Source: Membranipora membranacea
Lineage: Eukaryota > Bryozoa > Gymnolaemata > Cheilostomatida > Membraniporidae
Direction of reading: 5' to 3'
Length of the DNA: 64,000 bases
Assembly: GCA_914767715.1 (NCBI GenBank)
Contig: OU612073.1
Coordinates: 7,006,001 to 7,070,000, forward strand
In this document: positions 45,364 to 55,813 of the stretch, piece after piece
Layout: each line of letters begins with the position of its first letter
Position numbering within the stretch: the first letter of the stretch is position 1
The notes under the pieces: generated by a model
Databases searched by the model: none
The model's input: only the letters and a program-made list of their open reading frames with translations
What the model was told of the DNA's origin: nothing
Translations under genes and position numbers: made by a program

Positions 45364-48300
45364 TGTATATATATTCCATGTTTATTCTGGAGAAGAATAA
45401 GTCCTTAGGACTTGTACCCAGAAAACAGAAAAATTGATAAAAATATGGTGTAGAATTAAAAAGACATGTAACTAAAAATCAAGAACAATGACAGGTAAAA
45501 TTACAACGTACACGCAGGCATTAATTAGCAGTAAAACATTACACAAGTTGATACACAATAGCTAGGAAAAGAAAAGTTAGAACAATGTAGCAGTAGGCTT
45601 AAATGAAATGAAAAGAACTGACTCATTAATTGAGAAGTTTGAGGACGTGGCTCCGAGTGGCATTTTTGAATGTAGCAAGGGATTGACTCAGCTTAACATG
45701 ATTGGGTAATTCGTTAAACTTCTGAGCACCGAAATTAGCTAAAGCAAATCTAAAATTTTCCTTGGATAGTCTAAACCCAGAACTTTTAGCAAGCCGAGTT
45801 TCACCAGTTAATTTCTCGGGGAGCAGATTGGTATCAATTATTGGGACTAAACTATTAACAATTTTATAAAACGCCAGCAGATACAAATATTCGAAACGCA
45901 AAGTTAAAACAGGGATGTTGTAGGTCTTTCAAGTATTATCTTTAGAACTGTTATAGTCTATAATTTTCAAACATCTATTCTCAATTTTTAAAAATTCTTT
46001 TTTGACATAGTCGTTTGTGGTAAATAAAACAGGAGAGCTGTATTCCAGATTAGAACGTTTAAGTCCAATGTACCAAAGCTTAGCTAATTTAGGTGTCAGG
46101 AATTTTCTATTACGTTGAAAGTTGGTGACTATTGGATAAAGTTTTTGTTTAATTTTACTGGTATGAAATTTAAAATTTAATTTGTTATCAAGAATCACAC
46201 CTAAGTACTTAATTTTGTCAGATTGTTTGAAAATGAGATTATTAAATTTAAGTTCCGGAGGTTTGATGTTACGTTTATTAGAAATGGTCATGACATCCGT
46301 TTTACCGCTGTTTAGAACAAGGCAATTTTCACTGTACCAACTGGATGCTTGATGAATGCTTTTTTCCATAAGTTTTGTGGAAATGTCTGGGTTTTCCCCA
46401 CTGGTGACTAGTAGGCAGTCATCAGCATATAGATAACAATTTTTGAGCTCCATCAGATCGTTAATACACATGATAAACAGGAGTGGTCCAAGTACAGACC
46501 CCTGCGGCACACCAGTTATAACTCGACTGCATTCAGATACACAACCATTAACTTTCATGGCCTGCTCTCGACTTGAAAGATAATTTTTAATTAAATTTGA
46601 TGCATTAGAGTGGAAATTGAATTTCGTTAACAGTTTACTGGCAAGGATCTTATGGTTTACGCAATCAAAAGCCTTACGGATATCAAGTGCAGAAACTGTG
46701 ACAAATTTTGACTCGTGCTTTGACAGCAGGGAACGAAATTTGTTGACTAGTTGAGTTAAAATTTGATCAGTGGATGTTCCATTTCTGAAACCAAGTTGGC
46801 GAGAGGCTATTAGATCATTAATTTCCAGGTAATCACGAATTTGGTAATTTATTATCTTTTCTAGGACTTTACTTAATATTGGCAATAGCGAAATTGGTCT
46901 ATAATTATTTGGCAAACTTTTCTTGCCACTTTTGAAAATTGGAATTACTAAGGCTTTTTTCCACACATCTGGAAACTCTTGACATTTAAGGCTCAGATTA
47001 ACAATATGTGTCAATGGATTCAGAATCAAAGGCTCTAGGATTTTATAAATAAAGGAAGGGATCTGATTTAATCCCCCAGTTTTACGTGATTTCAATGTGT
47101 GCAGATATTTAGACACCTCACTCGATGTAATTTCTTGAAAAGCAAATTTTGGAAAACTGAAAGCTTTATCATTATCAAAGCCTGAGTAACTTTATTTGGA
47201 CAATAGTTTAGCCTCTTCATTGAGATTGGCACCAATGCTAGAAAAATACCTATTTAGACATTCAGCGATCACTGGGCTTTCAGAAGTGTTGCAATTTTCA
47301 GATTCAATTTCTTGAATGACATTATTGCCTTGGTAATTTTTACCTTGGAAAATTTTGATTTTTTGCCATTGATCTAATGTTTTATCATTAAGAACTGCTC
47401 TCATTGCTCGCTTTTTGGCATCTCTTACTGCATTTGTTGCCTTGTTACGGATTAAACGATAATGCTCCCAGGCAGTAGAATTTTTATCAAATCCCGTCTC
47501 AACAAACTTTTGAAATGCGTCTTTTTTAAGGCTTGTTAGTTTAGATGCCACTGGACACTTCCAACAAAGATTGTTTTTTTGCTTTAAGCGTTGTGTTTTA
47601 AACGGTGCAAACTGCTCCACCAATAATTCTATTTTTGATTCTAAAATATCCGCTGCTTCGTGAACACAGTGAACATTCTCTACAATATTAAAATCGAGAG
47701 ATTTCGCACTATTAAAAAACTCAAGATCATCAAAATTTCTGAAATCTCGCTTAGTGACATAAGAAAAGCCGGCCTTAGGCCTTTTTAGATTAACTTTCAT
47801 TTGAATTGCAAAATGATCACTAATATCACTTTTTATAACCTTGTGTTCAGGTACTAAATTTTGAACATTTGAGAAAAGTAAGTCGATCGTAGTATTGGAA
47901 TCTTTAAAACATCTAGTATACTCTCTAACGAGCTGTTCATATTGATGAAGTCTCATAAGGGTTTCAAGATTTTCTTTCGCTTGTGAATTACCGGACCAGT
48001 CAATGTTAAAATCACCTATAATTACAGTTGGCTTTCGTAAATTGTGAGCATCCAATAGCTTTTCAAAATTGCAGGAAACATCGGTGCTTGCAACACAAGG
48101 TGGATTGTAAACAAGGACCAAACAAAATCTAGACTCAGCAATAACAATTTCGATGCATAGAACTTCGGTCCCACCATGTGAAGTCAAATCAACTTTTTCG
48201 AATTTTATGTTTTGTTTAACATAAACAGCCAGCCCGCCACCACGTGAAGTCAAACCCCTATCCTTACGAATCAATACATAACCAGGTAGTTTAAAATTGT

Positions 48301-48575
48301 TGTCATAATGAGAGCCATTAAACCAAGTTTCCGAAAAACAGATTATGTCATTATTGACCAAATCAGGAGTTAGTCTGAACTCATCAAAATGTTTAGGCAA
48401 AGATCTTATATTTAAATGGACAATACTTAACATTCAGAATGATGCGATCATCTGGTAACAAGCTCATAGAAGTTTTGACCTAGCCGGATGTGCTCTGTTG
48501 TTTGCGAGGTCTTAGTATAGGTGCTGACTGATTGGTTTCAGACGTAGAGTTCTCCTGAAGCTTGTCAAGATCATT
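45364..48575 (-). mobile_element. CR1/L2-like non-LTR retrotransposon
   Basis: Minus-strand LINE within intron 6 of the second VPS26C block. Its limits are estimated by comparison with block 1: sequence breaks off after CGCCT near 45364 and resumes with ATGTACCCTAA near 48577. The 3' end (low coordinates) has a TATA-type simple tail and matches the short fragments in intron 6 of all three blocks. Host sequence of about 35 bp at the target is missing. The coding part is described separately. Confidence 0.8.
45626..48433 (-). pseudogene. LINE endonuclease-reverse transcriptase, two in-frame stops
   Basis: One continuous frame of about 936 codons, broken by TAA at 47192-47194 and TGA at 45929-45931. 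The N-terminal part is an APE-type endonuclease (NIRSLPKHFDEF, CFSETW, GDFNIDW, SDHFAIQ). The middle is a reverse transcriptase with RPISLLP, the GVPQGSVLGPLLF block and catalytic YADD. After the second stop comes the usual LINE C-terminal tail (SKENFRFALANFGAQKFNELP). The order endonuclease-RT without RNase H and the sequence style suggest the CR1/L2 group. Because the frame is otherwise open, inactivation looks recent. No ORF1 upstream was recognised. Confidence 0.88.
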
Positions 48576-48650
48576 ATGTACCCTAATGTATCATTAAATG
48601 GTATCAAAGCTGTCTAATCTCAAATCACAGTAGTTTTGCAATATATATAA

Positions 48651-48762
48651 TATATTCCATTTTTATTCTGGAGAAGAATAAGTCCTTAGGACTTGTACTC
48701 TGAAAACAGAAATATTGATAAAATATGGTGTAGAATTAAAAGGACATGTAAGTAAAAACTAT
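48651..48762 (-). mobile_element. LINE 3'-end fragment, second VPS26C block
   Basis: Equivalent of 33449-33550, lying just upstream of VPS26C exon 7 copy 2. The full LINE landed close to this old fragment of its own family. Confidence 0.65.
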
Positions 48763-50783
48763 AAAATTTTTAGTTTACCTTTTATTTAACAGCAACAGAG
48801 ATTCAGAATATCCAGATAGCAAAAGGTGATGTGGCTCGTAGCTTCTCTCTACCTCTATATATGATATTCCCGAGGTTATTTACAGCTCCTACCTTAGCTA
48901 CCAACAATTTCAAAATCGGTAAGTTTCATATTGTGGGATCTTGATGATTCGTTCTAGAGGGGTGGCTTTATGCTGCTGGGGCCGGCCATGAGGAGGTTGG
49001 ACTAGAGATGGCCTTGAAACAACGCTTGACTCATTATTTCTAGTTGAAGAACTATGTGTTGGGCAGTGGTATGCGCACCACTGTATGTTGCATCTCCTGT
49101 AAATATAAGCTATATTCTAGTGTAGCATATCTTGGGGTATCTTAATATCAACCAGCATCAGTTTGCACCTGCTAAGGTGGAAATTTATATTAAGTTAAGA
49201 GGTTGAGTAGATGTAAGTTTGCCATGAACTTTTGCTGTGTCCACCTTGTACAAAATGGATAAATTTTCCACCTACAATATTTCCACAGACAAACTTTTAG
49301 GGGATGTCTTCACTGCTGAGAGATCAATCGTAGCATACCTATAAACTTTTCCCTCAGCTGTGATAACTATATTTTCTCTTATTACCTTTTAGAATTTGAG
49401 GTGAACCTGGTCGTTGTTTTCAAGGACGACATGCTTGTGACGGAAAGCTTCCCAATCAAAGTTACGCGGACGTGACACACTTATGATCCTTGTATTTTTA
49501 TCCTTAAAAGCTGGTCAATCCCATGGCCAATGATATGTCGTATGAATGACGACACGCTTCAGATGCAAGGCACAAATTCACTTACGCACATCGTGTCGGT
49601 GGCATAGACAGAAATATATAAATGCTTATTTTTATGTTTGTGGACAGGACAAAGGATTATTGAACAGTGTCATATATCCGCAAATACATATTTTGAATTG
49701 ACTATTATTTTTATCATTTTATTATGATTTTTCAATTATGCCGCTGAAATCAAGGACGCCTCATTATACTGTCTCTCCTATTTTCTGATTGGTTGGCTGA
49801 TATGATGGTCTGGAATAAAATTACTTCACTGACAGTATATATTATTGTTTGTTTCCTGCTGAACTATGGGCTTAGGCAGCAACAACGTCAATCAAGTGTT
49901 AACCCTAATCCCTGATTTCATGTTACTTTCCTCAGTTTTTGCAGGTGATGTAATCTTTGATATTAAGATTCTTTTGTTCTCGTATCAAGCAGGAATTCAT
50001 GTGCTGGTGAGGCCGCAACAAATAATCATCTTGATCAAGGTCAAATTAAGCAGTAGAGAAGGGAAGTTCTGAATTGAAAGATGGAGGGGGGTGGTGAAGC
50101 GTCTCATTGTCCAGCTCAGTTCGATACCATGAGAGATCAGTCCGTATACTTGGATCTAGGTCTAACTTGGTTTTGCCTGTACTATCATTTATTTCATATT
50201 CAATATTACTACGTTGGGTGAAAAATTTTGAAAGGAAAAACTAAGGTTCAAAAATCTTCATGTTAATTTATCTTCGTATTCATCCTAGCAGTAACCCTGT
50301 TTTACCTTGGGTAATCTGCGCTTCATAAGTTGTTTTTCGGTTATTACCTATGTTTCGACTATTATGTATTTGCTATCAATCAATTATTCTTATGAAAACT
50401 GCTTTGAGTCACCTGTTCAACCATTGGCTGAATGAAGGCAGATTATCTGCGATTAATTCTTTTTACCTCAATCACTTCTGTGCCTGACGTACTTGCTACA
50501 AAGCCTCTTATAAAGAAGCTTGACCCAACCAATACAATAGTCCTGTAACCAATTATTTAAATAATCCTGCAGGCATAAGGAGCAACAGCTCATAGACTGC
50601 CATTAACCACCTCGATTTTGTGTTGTTCTATCATATATAATTTTAGAAAATGATTAGGCCAAAAAAACAAAATTCACCGCATGTATAGAAAAGATGTGGT
50701 TATCAGGAAAAATATAATCATTGACTATAAAACTAATATCTCTACAAAAGTAAGCAATGGCGATGCATGTTTTATGGTTAATC

Positions 50784-51274
50784 CTAATGGTTGATGTCAG
50801 CATAATCATCACAGCTATTCTTGTGCACCTCAACTTGAGTCACTGTTTGCTGTTGAGGATAGAAGACTCTAAGATGTCTTCGTCCCCTACAAGGCATAGG
50901 TGGTGTACTGGGTATTGAATGTATTCTCTGTCGAGAGAAATCTACTTGAGTTGAATCTTGCTGTATGTGTATACCCCTTTTACTTAATTTATGGGATATA
51001 GATTTCATCAAGTTAGGTGAGGGACACCGGAAGCTATTTATTGATGAGGATTCAGTGGCTGAGTAGTTCCTGAGGTCCTCTTCTTGCTGCAGCGCACCTT
51101 TAGCCTCTGTTGCACACTGGGTGATATTCTGGTTGAAACTCGTAATACTCAACATATCATGCTCGTCTATTTTACTGTAATCGTTGTATGGATCGGTAGT
51201 TTCTATCGACTCATAATCTTGAGCAGGGTCGATGCGATTATCACCAGTCGGGCTATCTGTAGTACTCGCTGATT
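50784..51274 (-). pseudogene. Orphan receptor tail exon (second copy)
   Basis: Complete copy of receptor exon 8 with intact acceptor and stop, 162 codons. It differs from receptor A in only a few residues (for example Lys to Asn after DLR). It keeps the ITAM-like pair YESI-ETTDPYND-YSKI (51215-51168), PPMPCR, YPQQ and YADI. No exons 1-7 exist between it and the next gene, because the duplication junction at 52221 cut the locus. It could be reached only by splicing from receptor B past its own tail exon. Confidence 0.75.
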
Positions 51275-51629
51275 CTGGAAATGGAAATAGGTAACATTTT
51301 AAACTACTGAGTCATAGAAGCATTGTCTTGCTTGGCCATTGGGGTTGATTAATGGGTTGGATCCCTCATTGGTCTACATATCATTCAATAGTTTCCAACT
51401 GATCTGACTTCAGATTTTTCTATCGACAAGTGCGTCATCACAACTGACAACCACTTGATCCTCTTGACAATGTCACCACTAATGCATTTTAATGAATAAG
51501 GTTTGGATTCCCTATAACCACATTCAGGTTCTGATATAAAACTTAGATGAAAGGAGTGAGAGGTCACAAAAAGCTGAAACTATTCCCCAGCGGTGTTCAC
51601 ATCTATACACCTTGTTATTCTGCAACAAA

Positions 51630-52248
51630 ATGAGGACAGTCACCGGCGTACTATTTGTGTTCATTTCACAAATTGAGCTTCACTACGGATATACTTGGAT
51701 GCATGGATGGAATCCTCGGATATGTGAGCATGATAACAAAATAACAGGTTAGTGAGCTTGTAGTTATTCCCTAGAGGTGCAAAGTATTTGCAGGGAAAAA
51801 CATTACCATTTCGCACTTGATTCCAATAGTCAAATTTATGGCTCACTTGTATCTTTTTCCCGCTATTTAAGTTGTCCTCTCTTTATCGCTATAAAAATTA
51901 TTCTTCTTAATATTTTCAACCACTAAATTAATGGTCAGGAAAAGTAATGACGAATCTTCTTTCCAGCAAAGCAAATAGTTTCAACTGCGTTCAGAAGCTA
52001 TTTAAAAAGTGGCCACAGTGCTCTTGATGAGACTACAACCTTCAACATCTGACTAGAAATGTATCTTCCAAAATCTAACATCAGTGGCTTCAACATAACT
52101 TTCTTGACCACCGGTACAAGATTATCTTGTTCTAAAAATTTTTTTTTTTTTATCAGAACAATACAGGTTCAGGGCATTTAAAGCAAAGAGTTGGTCTCAT
52201 TGTCACGATGCATGTGATGTGTTCAAAACATGTCATCAAGGATATTGA
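51630..52248 (+). pseudogene. Small secreted eight-cysteine gene, truncated copy 2
   Basis: Exon 1 (51630-51747) encodes a signal peptide and YTWMHGWNPRICEHDNKIT like copy 1, but its donor is GTTAGT. Exon 2 starts at 52157 after a poly-T tract, reads SHCHDACDVF, and is cut at the duplication junction GTTCAAA (52221-52227). It then runs into VPS26C intron 4 sequence and stops at TGA 52246-52248. The CSC-x2-C half is lost, so the product cannot form the family's fold. Confidence 0.75.
52221..52227. other. Tandem-duplication junction with 7-bp microhomology
   Basis: Left of this GTTCAAA the sequence follows exon 2 of the small secreted gene (as at 36780); right of it, it follows VPS26C intron 4 (as at 31991). 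The same heptamer occurs at both parental positions. Confidence 0.85.
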
Positions 52249-53249
52249 TATTTGGGATTATGAGTTGTTCTTGTTAACTTACAGATTGAATTTATCTACT
52301 CCTGTAATTTGTACCAATCAAAGATAGTGTACTAGGAAATACTGCTCAACAGGCATGTATCTTTTAATTTGTTTTTACCCAGATCAAATCTGAGAAGTAC
52401 CTGCTCTCTCCTTCAGTTTCAAATAAATGGTGTTGATAACAATAATTTCTTTCTTTCAGAAATCTAACAAAATGCCAAAATTCAAGATTACTGGTAAAAT
52501 TGACTCTCTCGTATGTAACATCGCAGATCCTTTCACTGGCAAGGTAAGATGATGTCATATATTTCATAGAAATTCTTGTGTACACTTTTTTATTTAGTTG
52601 TCCTAATCTTTTTTAATACTGAAGGTTCAGTTTTAAAAAAAAACTAGATCAAACAGCTTTTGTCAGCGGCTCGAGGGAAGCAACTCAAAATGCCACTATA
52701 TTAGATCATACATGGCCCTAACTATTTTTTTATTCACGTAATTTATGCTACCATGCTTTCATTATCCTACTCACTATGAAGTATGTAACACCCCTACACT
52801 TATATCATTTTATTCAAGCAATTTTCTATATCTATTTTAATGTATTTGAGGTCAACAAGTTATTTTTAATTTACTTTAATTATAAACTTTTAGAAAACCT
52901 CAATAAATAAATAAGCATCACTTTGCTTACAGGTAACAGTTGAATCCTGCTCCACAGAACTCAAGTCTATAGAGTTACAGCTGGTGAGGGTCGAGACGTG
53001 TGGCTGTGCTGAGGGATATGCTAAAGATGGTGAGTCTCTTACATGATCTTAGAACTACTGGGGACATTGTCTTGTCTATAGTGGGGTTAGGGTAGTGGTA
53101 TGAGACTGTACTCTCCAGTGAACAGGTGACCGACACCTCTAGTCCTCAGAGACCCCTGGACAATTTTGATTATTACTGATAGAACACATCCTTGATGTCA
53201 AAAGGATGAGTATGTTCCATCTTTCAGTGTTTTATTATGCGATTTGACT

Positions 53250-53445
53250 TATGGGTGGGAAGAAGCCAGGGTAAATCTCTCGAGACGAGAGCGGGAATCG
53301 AAGCCGAGACCACTCGCTCTGGAGACATTATCTGAACCTTATTTACGACCAAAGGAAAGATGGCACAGAAGGACTTACAGACTTAACTTAATTAATTTTT
53401 TGTATTGCACAGGGTTTGGCCCAACAAAATAGCTTGAAGTAAGCT
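53250..53445 (-). mobile_element. Degenerate tRNA-derived SINE, third VPS26C block
   Basis: Same insertion and same decayed B box as 33040-33235, supporting that blocks 1 and 3 share recent ancestry or conversion. Confidence 0.6.
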
Positions 53446-53653
53446 ATGAAAGAAGTCTAACCAAGGTTTTGTTTATAGGCGTCTTCTGTTAGTACCCTGC
53501 AGGTCACAAAATTAGCTGGGTGATGACGCGCTGCACGCCTAAGTAACGGGCGCGCCTAAGTTACCAACAGCTATCATATGTACCCTAAAGCACCATTACA
53601 TGATATCAAAGCTGCCTAATCTCAAATCACAGTAGTTTGCGATATATATATAT

Positions 53654-53755
53654 TTTCTATTTATCCTGGAGAAGAATAAGTCCTTAGGACTTGTACCCTG
53701 AAAACAGAAATATTGACAAAATATGGTGTAGAATTAAAAGAACATGTAACTAAAA
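53654..53755 (-). mobile_element. LINE 3'-end fragment, third VPS26C block
   Basis: Equivalent of 33449-33550 and 48651-48762, just upstream of exon 7 copy 3. Confidence 0.65.
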
Positions 53756-55813
53756 ACTATAAAAGTTTTAGCTTACCTTTTATTTGGCAGCGACAGAGAT
53801 TCAGAATATCCAGATAGCGGAAGGTGATGTGGCTCGTAACTTCTCTCTACCTCTATATATGATATTCCCGAGGTTATTTACAGCTCCTACATTAGCTACC
53901 AACAATTTCAAAATCGGTAAGTTTCATACTGTGGGATCTTGATGATTCCATTCTAGAGGGGTGGCGTTATGCTGCTGGGGCCGGCCATGAGGAGGTCGGA
54001 CTATGGAAAGGCCTCGAAACACCACTCGACTCATGGTCTCTACCTGAAGACCTTTGTGTTTTGCAGTGGTATGCGCACCACTGTATGTTGCATCTCCTGT
54101 AAATATAAGCTATATTCTTGTGTAGCATATCTTGGGGTATCTTAATATCAACTAGCACCAGTTTTCACCAGTTATCACCTGCTAAGGTGGAATTTTATAT
54201 TAAGTTATGAGGTTGAGTAGATGTAAGTTTGCCATGAACTTTTGCTGTGTCCACCTTGTACAAAATGGATAAATTTTCCACCTACAATATTTCCACAGAC
54301 AACCTTTTAGGGGATGTCTTCACTGCTGAGAGGTCAATCGTAGCATACCTACAAACTTTTCCCTCAGCTGTGATTACTATATTATTTTCTCTATTTACCT
54401 TTTAGAATTTGAGGTGAACCTGGTCGTTGTTTTCAAGGACGACATGCTTGTGACGGAAAACTTCCCCATCAAAGTTACGCGGACGTGACACACTTATGAT
54501 CCTTGTATTTCCATCCTTAAAAGCTGGTCAATCACATGGCCAATAATATGTCGTATGAATGACGACACGCTTCAGATGCAAGGCACAAATTCACTTACGC
54601 ACATCGTGTCGGTGGCATAGACAGAAATATATAAATGCTTATTTTTATGTTTGTGGACAGGACAAAGGATTATAGAACAGTGTCATATATCCGCAATACA
54701 TAATTTGAATTGACTATTATTTTTATTATTTTATTATGACTTTTCAATTATGCCGCTGAAATCAAGGACGCCTCATTGTACTGTCTCTCCTATTTTCTGA
54801 TTGGTTGGCTGATATGATGGTCTGGAATAAAAGTACTTCACTGACAGTATATATTATTGTTTGTTTCCTGCTGAACTATGGGCTTAGGCAGCAACAACGT
54901 CAATCAAGTATTAACCCTAATCCCTGATTTCATGTTACTTTCCTCAGTTTTTTGCAGGTGATGTAATCTTTGATATTAAGATTCTTTTGTTCTCGTACCA
55001 AGCAGGAATTCATGTGCTGGTGAGGCCGCAACAAATAATCATCTTGATCAAGGTCAAATTAAGCAGTAGAGAAGGGAAGTTCTAAATTGAAAGATGGAGG
55101 GGGGTGGTGAGGCGTCTCATTGTCCAGCTCAGTTCAATACCATGAGAGATCAGTTCGTATACTTGGATCTAGGTCTAACTTGGTTTTGCCTGTACTATCA
55201 TTTATTTCATATTGAATATTACTACATAGGGTGAAAATGTTGAAAGAAAAAACTAAGGTTCAAAAATCTTCATGTTAATTTATCTTCGTATTCATCCAAG
55301 CAGTAACCCTGTTTTACCTTGGGTAATCTGCGCTTCATAAGTTGTTTTTTGGTTATTACCTAAGTTTCGACAATTATGTATTTGCTATCAATCAATTATT
55401 CTTATGACGATTTTAGCAAGGCAAAAAACTGCTTTGAGTCACCTGTTCAACCATTGGTTGAACAAAGGCAGATTATCTGTGATTAATTCTTTTTACCTCA
55501 ATCACTTCTGCGCCTGACGTACTTGCTTCAAAGCCTCTTATAAAGAAGCTTGACCCAACCAATACAATAGTCCTGTAACCAATTATTTAAATAATCCTGC
55601 AGGCATAAGGAGCAACAGCTCATAGACTGCCATTAACCACCTCCATTTTGCGTTGTTCTATCATATATAATTTTAGAGAATGATTTGGCCAAAAAAACAA
55701 AATTCACCGCATGTATAGAAAAGTTGTGGTTATCAGGAAAAATATGATCATTGACTATAAAACTAATATCTCTACAAAAGTATGCAATGGCGGTGCACGT
55801 TTTATGGTTAATC

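Larger units (their letters stand above)
44368..49475 (+). pseudogene. VPS26C exons 5-8, second copy (partial, LINE-interrupted)
   Basis: Exons 44368-44451, 44745-44841, 48793-48918 and 49393-49475 have exactly the same lengths (84, 97, 126, 83 nt) and phases as exons 5-8 of VPS26C, with all splice sites kept and no stop before the natural TGA. Substitutions relative to copy 1 include Pro to Arg (IADRFTGT), Lys to Thr at the exon 5 end, Asp to Val after GYAK, Glu to Lys and Asn to Ser in exon 7. There are no copies of exons 1-4, so no complete protein can start here. It is most simply a partial pseudogene, but could serve as an alternative 3' end by splicing past 34180. Intron 6 is expanded by the LINE. 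This copy is the most diverged of the three. Confidence 0.8.
52460..54488 (+). pseudogene. VPS26C exons 5-8, third copy (partial)
   Basis: Exons 52460-52543, 52933-53029, 53791-53916 and 54406-54488, same lengths and phases as the parent; the translation appears identical to VPS26C exons 5-8 apart from synonymous changes. Introns are also nearly identical to block 1, including the SINE (53250-53445) and LINE fragment (53654-53755), so the copy is young. No exons 1-4 precede it. Either a non-functional duplicate or an alternative set of terminal exons. Confidence 0.8.

Noticed and set aside
44368-49475. Second complete VPS26C gene
   Set aside because: Only exons 5-8 are present; no sequence resembling exons 1-4 was found between 34.2 and 44.4 kb.
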